Below, one piece after another: positions 57,198 through 64,000 of a DNA stretch of 64,000 nt (its first letter is position 1; each line of letters starts with the position of its first letter). Location: NCBI RefSeq assembly GCF_000321225.1, contig NW_004451524.1, forward strand, positions 310,001 to 374,000. Direction: 5' to 3'. The notes under the pieces were generated by a model. That model did not search any database. It was given only the letters and a program-made list of their open reading frames with translations, and was not told where the DNA came from. Source of the DNA: Odobenus rosmarus divergens (taxonomy: Eukaryota > Chordata > Mammalia > Carnivora > Odobenidae). The position numbers and the translations under genes are program-made.

Positions 57198-59194
57198 ATA
57201 GACAATCAGGGCTCTAGATAACTTGCCCTTCAGATTTCTCTGGATACTTCCTGTTTGCATTTCATATAAAGTTTTTGTGTTCTTTTTTCTATCCTACTTC
57301 AAAAACAGTGATCTGAGGGAAAAAAAATCACAATGGGCAAAGCAAACAAATGATTTCCCAGCTGTTCTATTTCTGTTTTATTTTGGTGATCTCCTAAGGC
57401 TTTCACCATAATGCTTATGCAAATCATCTGCCTTCCTACATCTCTGCTCACCTCTCAATCTCCAGTTTCACATTTAAGACACGCTTATTGGATAGTTTCA
57501 TCGTGATAGACCTATAGCAATTAAAAACCATTTGGTCTCAAATCTAATTATCTTCTGCCTTCAAGATGCTTCGCTTTTAGGATTACGAGTGATAAAAATA
57601 ATAATTACAACCAAAGAGATTCCCACGTGATTCTAATGATCAGACTACTCTGAAATTCCAGGAGTATATTCACTATTGCTTCTCTCCTTTTCAAATCGGC
57701 ATCCAATTTTTTGAACTAAGTTATCACTAGCCTCAATGTGTATTTATGTTACATCTTCAAATAGTTCTTTGCAACAGCATTTTAAATTGTGAATTTTGGG
57801 GAGGTTTTGGTGGGAGCGGGGGCGGGGGAGGAATCTTATATCTGCAGCCTAACAAGTATATAGGTGTACCGTTGAATTAAAAGTCAGAAGCCTTATAAAT
57901 TCTTAAATGACCGAAAATTCCAATTTTCTAAATAACTTGGGAAAACATAGTCACAAGTTGGACTTTAACCTCTTAATTACAACAAGAAAACATTTTGCTA
58001 CTCTACCACTTTGAAAGCACATCCATATCCCCAGGTGAAAATCTTCGTTTATATTCACATTATTGCTACTTGTATTTAATTTCCAGGGACTAGGGAATCC
58101 TGATACCGTTTACAGCTCAGAAGATACTCACCTGGATTGGACATCAGCCTATTCAGCATGCTAGGCATTAGCTCATAAAATCAAAGGAGTTACACTATGC
58201 TTGAAGTGAAAGCTGAATGCTACATTATCTCTTTTATTCAAGTTTGAAAATAAATAGGAACAGAAGAGTGAAAAAAAAGGTGTGCAAAACAGTTATTTAA
58301 ATCCTATGCAAATCACGTGAACCCATGATTTCCATCCACATCACAAGCCAGGAATGAACAAGTCGCTTATATTCAGAAAATTAGGTTGAAAATTGCCATT
58401 GATTAAAAAAAAATTAGAAATTCATATCTTCTTCACATTTTCTTAGGTGAAGTGTGACTGGTACGGGGTGGGTACGCATTTTGAAAAAGCCCATTTACAG
58501 TTTATTCCTTTCCCTGAAATCAATGCGGAGATGACTTACCTGTCAATAAATGCAACACTGAACCAGATGAGGTCAAATGCGGAGGTTGGGTGTCTCTGTG
58601 TTACTGAAAATGAAAAGCCAGACAACTCACCAAACTTCCTGCTTGATTCTGTGGCTCTACCTCCTGGAAACCGTCCTTCACCAAGTCTGCTCCCGCCACC
58701 GGTGGCTGGTGCTTAGAAGCAAGCCCAGATCCACTCCCAGCAGCTCCCCGCCTCGCCCCTGCAGGCCAGGAGCAAACCCCAGGGATGGCTCCCAAGCCAC
58801 CATTCTGCTTCAACCTTCTACCAGCCGGGAGATGTTGATTAAAAATGGAAATTCCTGTGTTCACACTGAATTGGAAACATCTGACTTGGGGTCTAGGCAT
58901 GCACAGCTGAGATGACTTCTTACCACTAAATTTTGAGAACGACTGCATCGAAGACATAGATAGTGGGGATCAAAGTCAGACACCTCTAGCCTCTGCCCGT
59001 GTCCCTATCCTGTCTTGCCAAGAAGTTGCTTTGGAGAAGATTCTTAGAATTTATGCTTTGATTGTTGTAAGACAACTAATGTTCTCCTATTTTCATTAAA
59101 TAATCCGTGGAAATTATTATTATCCATATATTACCCATGAGTCAGTTGTTTGGATTGAGATGAAATGCACAATAGGGATTGTTACTGGTGGGAG
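57198..59194. other. Intergenic, no recognised element
   Basis: Contains a G-rich patch at 57,803-57,832 and a frame opening directly after a splice-acceptor-like pyrimidine-AG at 58,445 (58,447-58,716). No repeat named. Confidence 0.4.
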
Positions 59195-59660
59195 AGTGTG
59201 CGTTATGTAGAGGTCTCCGTTCCTGGGATTCCCCACTAAAGATTTATGTGAGGATCCGCCCTACAATAAAGACAGCGGGAGCAGTTTATTGACAGTACAC
59301 TCTCAAGAAGGGAGAGTGGGCGGACCCAGAGATGGCAGCTGCCCTGGGGCTACAGGGGTCTTTTCCTTTTATGTGAGTGGGGTCTGGGGTCATGGATGGG
59401 GTGGTCTCTACTTGAGGCTGCTTCCAATCATTTGGGGGACTCCTCCCACAGGTTAGGAAGGGGGGTGTTTGCCCCTACACGGTTCTTGCCAGAACTCTCA
59501 CGGCCATTTGGTGGGGGCGGGGGGGGCGTGCAAAACCACAATGTAAAGATATTCTAGTGAAGCTAGAGGTTACTCGGGGGCAGAGAAGGAAGAGAAGAGC
59601 GCATGTTCTGCACTTGTAGCTCTTGGTCCAACAGCCCTGGGGTGCTGGAAGCCATGAGGC
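59195..59660 (-). repeat. Candidate solo ERV1-type LTR, minus strand
   Basis: Read on the minus strand there is a TATA-like ACATAAAAGG (complement of 59,365-59,374). About 77 bp downstream is AATAAA (complement of 59,285-59,290), then a 'CTGCTCCCGCTGTC' segment. This U3-R-poly-A spacing is what a retroviral LTR shows. Exact ends and target duplication were not found, and no internal viral genes are present. Confidence 0.4.
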
Positions 59661-60578
59661 CAGGAGGTTAAGAGCTGAAAACTCAGGATGTTGTGCCCTC
59701 AGGCTTCTAACGTGTCATCTCTTTGTCCCCGCCTTTGCCTCCGGCTCCTAACTAACTGCTACTCTATCGGTAGGAACACTCACATAGCACTTAGCGGAGG
59801 CCGAGCTCACAAGCACACGGACTCCCGAGACGGCCAGGCACCTGAGTGCATTTACACCAGCGTAAGGCAGAGTGGCTGCAGTGTTGGTGTAAGATGTATC
59901 TTCCAGGAGGCTTGGGGCGAAGGCTTTGGAGTAGGTGCTGTACCTACATGAAGCTACTTTGGGAGAGAAAGACCTTTTAAAGACATGGCAGGCGGAGTGA
60001 GTCTGCAAATGCACCCAGATTTTTACAATGTACTCTTTAACCATCTCACTTGGAAAATAATCTAGCTGCCTCTGTGGATTTCTAGCAAAGTAGATTTTAA
60101 AAATGTCTTTTATAATTCAGATGACTGTAAAAAACAAAAAAATCAGACACACACGCTTAGAGTACATACACCACACGGGCATCTATTACATGTAAACAAC
60201 TGTAGACATGAACACAAATATATACATATACATATATAGAGATGGATCTGTTTATATATATATATATACACAAAACAAGTATATGTATTCTATTATGGAA
60301 GAGAATATATGTATTTGGTGCCTCCTATAAATATGTTTAAAAAATATCCAGAGGAACATTTTGGGTCCCTCAAAAATTCAGTTTTACAGGACGCACTGTA
60401 CCCCCTGAGCCATTGTGGAAATGCCTGGCATCCATGGGGTCTGTAGCTGCTGCGAGGGGAGAAGGCAGGAGGCGTGACGGGGCCTCTCTTCGTGGTGGGC
60501 ACTTACTCACAGGTCAGAGCCAGACTGTGGGCAGAGGAGGGGAAAAGCTTTGCGCAAAAAAAAAAAAAAAAAGTTCTT
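59661..60578. other. Intergenic with AT simple sequence
   Basis: (TA)n and TATACA repeats at about 60,215-60,275 and an A18-type run near 60,556-60,572. Opposed frames at 59,688-60,044 overlap and are unsupported. Confidence 0.45.
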
Positions 60579-60787
60579 AAAAGCAGATTCAGAGGGTGCC
60601 TGGGTGGCTCAGTTGGTTAAGCGACTGCCTTCGGCTCAGGTCATGATCCTTGAGTCCCGGGATCGAGTCCCACATCGGGCTCCCTGCTCAGCAGGAAGTC
60701 TGCTTCTCCCTCTGGCCCTCCCCCCTCTCATGCTCTCTCTCTCTCAAATAAATACAATCGTAAAAAAAAAAAAAAGCATATTCAGAG
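60579..60787 (+). mobile_element. Can-SINE, plus strand
   Basis: The head is at 60,595 and the tail CAAATAAATACAATCGT plus A-run. Sixteen-base duplications at 60,579-60,594 and 60,772-60,787 differ at one base. Confidence 0.94.
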
Positions 60788-60897
60788 ACCTAGCGTCTGC
60801 AGAAGAAAATCACAATGGTATTTTTGCGTCAGAGCAAAATGATGAGCACCAACAAAAGGACCCCAGTGAGAAGGACAAAGTAACCAACATTCTCTCC

Positions 60898-61336
60898 TTG
60901 ACCATACTCTAGCCAGGCTCCCTCTTCTCGATGAGGCCTCTGCCTTGTTCCATGAAGAGCTGAGCTAACACTGACAGGGTTTCTAACATCCCTAAGATGG
61001 CCCGAGCCCCCCCACTTCACGTGCCCGCCTGAGAAACCTCAAGGCTGCCCGAACGATTTCCTGTCGGTTCCAGCCCACCCCCGAGGATGGCGGGTAGCGT
61101 GTGAGCTCGCATCACTGCCCGCAAGCAGACACAGCTGACCCACCCGGGGTGATTTTTCCCACCCCTGACTACAGAGCCCCCCACCCCCCCACTCCCTCAC
61201 CCCCCTTGACAACGAACACCCTGGCGCCAACTCGGTGCCAGTCCGAGTTGGGTTTGGTTCCCCTGCCGCAGGGGTTATTACTGTGTAAAATCCATCCTTT
61301 CCACTTCAACTAGCATCTGGCTTTATCTCTGACAAT
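60898..61336 (+). repeat. Candidate solo ERV LTR, plus strand
   Basis: 'GACCATACTCTAGCCAGGC', 'CCTAAGATGGCCCGAGCCC', 'CCACCCGGGGTGATTTTTCCCACC' and the end 'GTGTAAAATCCATCCTTTCCAC...CTGGCTTTATCTCTGACA' read like a retroviral LTR with a terminal CA. Two stem-loops (61,227-61,251 and 61,260-61,274) precede the presumed end. No flanking duplication was found. Confidence 0.4.
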
Positions 61337-61777
61337 AGCAATATGGACAGCCGAGCCGAAGGACAAGTCCTTCAAAGAGAGGAGAGGGACAGGGGAGTCA
61401 GACTCTCACTGAACTGGGCTGTGCCTAGAACTGCTGAGGTGTGCACAGAAGGATGCGGCCCGCGGGAAACCAGGATATTTATTCTCTCTCCTCTGGGTAT
61501 TTTTCTCCCAGAAACGTACAGAGGGCTAAGTATTTGTGATTCGTTAAATATCAGTATCAATACTTGCATTTCTTTAACAAAAACCCAGCTGATTTGATCA
61601 TATGACACTCAGTGCCCAAGCGTGAGGCTCACCTGGGGGCGATCACCAAGGAGGCCAAATCTGGAACAATCTGAGCAACAGAGTAAACAGAGTGATGGAT
61701 TGAAACTCATCCAGTAGAACACATCTGCACGTGTCCATACTCACATAAATAACTAAATAATTAAATGGTGGAGAAAG
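61337..61777. other. Intergenic, no recognised element
   Basis: Opposed frames 61,343-61,608 overlap and have no domain. Confidence 0.4.
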
Positions 61778-61982
61778 GCAGTTCTTTTTTTTTTCCCAAG
61801 ATTTTATTGAGAGAGAGAGAGAGCAAGCGAGCACGAGTAGGGGGAGGGGCAGAGGGAGAAGCAGACTCTCTGCTGAGCAGGGAGCCCGTTTTGGGGCTCG
61901 ATCCCCGGAAGCTGGGATCATTGACCTGAGCTAAAGGCAGAAGCTCAACCAACTGAGGCACCCAGGCGCCCCAGCAGTTCTT
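61778..61982 (-). mobile_element. Can-SINE, minus strand
   Basis: Body 61,787-61,973, beginning CCCAAGATTTTATTGAGAGAG (lacking the usual TTATTTATTT repeat) and ending 'GAGGCACCCAGGCGCCCC'. Nine-base duplications lie at 61,778-61,786 and 61,974-61,982. Confidence 0.92.
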
Positions 61983-62456
61983 CTTTATTCAAAACTTCAA
62001 AATAATAAATGTGGAAGGAATGAGGACATACAAGATCATCGTGAGGAATACACCTCAGTAATAACAATAGCAGGCAGGGTCCCCTAAGGGAGGCTAAAGT
62101 CAGTGGGTGAAAATTTAAGGAGAAACAGGAGAGCAGCCTAGGCTAAGAGGAACTTCACCAGGGAGAAACCCAGTGGTGACAGACCCCACATTAACCCAGA
62201 ATTTGAGGCCCGTATTGCAAGTAATAAGACATATTGACATGATGTACCCTGTGCCACTATGAACTGAGGACACAACATCTCTTCTGTGCTACTCTTGCCA
62301 AAAAATGCATAAGCTCAATTTAATAATGGGAAAACACTAGGCAAACCAATACCGAGTGACAGTCTACAAAATGATCAGTTACTTTAAAAAATCAGAAGAG
62401 TCAAGGTCAAGAAAGACAAGGACAGACTAAGGAACTATCGTGGATGGAAGGTCATT
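61983..62456. other. Intergenic, no recognised element
   Basis: Single-copy-looking sequence up to the L1 target site. Confidence 0.45.
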
Positions 62457-63309
62457 AAAGACCTCAGTTGCCCCTCTGGAAAACAGTATGGAGGTTCCTC
62501 AAACAGTTGAAAATAGAGCTACCCTACGATCCAGCCATTGCACTACTGGGTATTTACCACAAAGATACAAATGTAGGGATCCGAAGGGGTACGTGCACCC
62601 CAATGTTTATAGCAGCAATGTCCACAATAGCCAAACTGTAAAGAGCCAAGATGTCCATCGACAGATGAATGCATAAAGAAGAGGTGGTATATATATACAA
62701 TGGAATATTATGTAGCCATCAAAAGGAATGAAATCTTGCCATTTGCAACGACGTGGATGGAACTGGAGGGTGTTATGCTGAGTGAAATAAGTCAGTCAGA
62801 GAAAGACTTGTATCATATGACCTCACTGATATGAGGAATTCTTAATCTCAGGAAACAAACTGAGGGTTGCTGGAGTGGTGGGGGGTGGGAGGGATTGGGT
62901 GGCTGGGTGATGGACATCGGGGAGGGTATGTGCTATGGTGAGCACTGTGAATTGTACAAGACTGATGAATCACGGATCTGTACTTCTGAAACAAATAATG
63001 CAACATATGTTAAGAAAAAGAAAAAGAAGTAGATAGCAGGAGGGGAAGCATGAAGGGGAGTAAGTTGGAGGGGGAGACAAACCATGAGAGATGATGGACT
63101 CTGAAAAACAAACTGAGGGTTCTAGAGGGGAGGAGGGTGGGGGGATGGGTTAGCCTGGTGATGGGTATTAAAGAGGGCACGTTCTGCGTGGAGCACTGGG
63201 TGTTATGCACAAACAATGAATCATGGAACACTGCATCAAAAACTAATGATGTAATGTATGGTGATTAACATAACAATAAAAAATTAAAAAAAAAAAAGAC
63301 CTCAGTTGC
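62457..63309 (+). mobile_element. 5'-truncated L1 with two 3' ends in series, 15-bp TSD
   Basis: The insert 62,472-63,294 begins in the ORF2 C-terminal region ('CTCTGGAAAACAGTATGGAGG') and ends ORF2-like sequence near 62,840. A first 3' UTR ('GGTTGCTGGAGTGG', 'GAACTGTG'-type, 'ACAAATAATGCAACATATG') ends in an A/G-rich tail at 63,012-63,030. A second, different L1 3' UTR ('GAGAGATGATGGACTC', 'GGAGCACTGGGTGTTATGC', 'ACATAACAATAAAAAATT') follows and ends in poly-A. Identical 15-bp duplications at 62,457-62,471 and 63,295-63,309 enclose the whole. Confidence 0.93.
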
Positions 63310-64000
63310 TGTGTGCAATTGGGGATCCTGGGCTGGATCCCAGAATAAAAATAGGATATTAGGGGGCACACTGGAGGAATCTGGGTAAAATCTGTAGGTT
63401 AGTGTCCAACAGGAATTGCCTAGATTTTCATAATTGTTGTTAACCTTAGGGAATCTGAGTGAAGGGTAGATGTCGATTCTGTACCAATTTTACAACTTTT
63501 CTGTAAGTCTAAAATGATTTCAAATAAAAACACTTTTTTAAAAAGATAGAGACATAGTATTTTCATGGGGACCTATCCTTTCTTGTGTTATCTGCAAATT
63601 AAACTTAAAACACAACTGGGACGTCAGTTTCCTTCCTGGAACGCACTTGAGTTCATGGGTCTGAAAGTTGCTACTAATATATGAATGAACACATCGTCCC
63701 ATGCAACTGCCAGGTTGGCTGATGAGTGGAGGTCCAGCTTGATCACTAATAAAATGCATTTATTATAAATGTAGTTACACTCTTTAAACATTATAATAAA
63801 TAAAATTACTGATGAATATAGCACACAAAACGAAATGTTAATTGCCCATAAGTGTTATTGTGGGTAAACTGGTATTGAACAAGGGCAACATTTTTAGTAC
63901 TAATGTATATAATATGACCCATTTAAAACACATTTCAGTACCTCAAAAATAAAATTTAGCAAATTTAGGGCACTGAGTAATTGGCTTTCATTAAGGTTTT
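63310..64000. other. Intergenic, no recognised element
   Basis: AT-rich to the window edge. Minus frames at 63,538-63,824 are short and unsupported. Confidence 0.45.

Noticed and set aside
1..64000. CRISPR array, operon, phage or other bacterial system
   Set aside because: No regularly spaced repeats and no dense coding. The window is a SINE- and LINE-rich vertebrate sequence throughout.

Overview
This is a mammalian nuclear window. I find no protein-coding gene, RNA gene or bacterial-type feature that I can support. The organism is almost certainly a carnivoran. I count 26 copies of the carnivore-specific tRNA-derived SINE (Can-SINE/SINEC), recognised by the head 'GCCTGGGTGGCTCAG', a CT-rich middle and an (AAATA)n/A tail. 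L1 3' ends of the carnivore type (a C-rich 3' UTR read on the minus strand) accompany them. The SINE wording fits the arctoid caniforms (bears, pinnipeds, mustelids). I see no copy of the young canid SINEC_Cf type. The species and locus cannot be named from the sequence alone.

Layout. 0-12.1 kb holds an old unnamed repeat, seven SINEs and two long, decayed L1M-type fragments on the plus strand (5.45-7.99 and 9.69-12.12 kb), which carry three of those SINEs. 12.4-18 kb holds a truncated minus-strand L1, an MLT1-like LTR, a SINE-in-SINE nest and a second copy of the old unnamed repeat, split by two SINEs. 17.9-29.5 kb has no SINEC at all, only older L2, MIR and L1 pieces and a (TTTA)n microsatellite. 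29.5-32.8 kb has a SINE, a short L1 with a perfect target duplication, a striking ~98-bp inverted repeat (30,840/31,783), a MIR and two tandem SINEs. 32.8-38.8 kb is the longest stretch in which I recognise no transposon. 39.3-41.9 kb is a SINE split by a 2.3-kb L1 that carries a broken ORF2. 42-48.5 kb is SINE-dense, with four copies within 1 kb near 44.2-45.2 kb. 48.5-62 kb is mixed: simple repeats, L2, an MLT1-like LTR, MER5A- and MER20-like DNA transposons, two candidate solo LTRs and three SINEs. 62.4-63.3 kb is an L1 insertion with two different 3' ends in series inside one target duplication.

The reading frames are either inside transposons (L1 ORF2 remnants) or look like chance frames. 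No operon, pathway or new gene system is supported. The most unusual structures are the inverted repeat at 30.8-31.8 kb, the double-tailed L1 at 62.5-63.3 kb, and several nested insertions that give a relative chronology. Family names for repeats come from remembered consensus sequences and were not checked by a search; target-site duplications were read directly.
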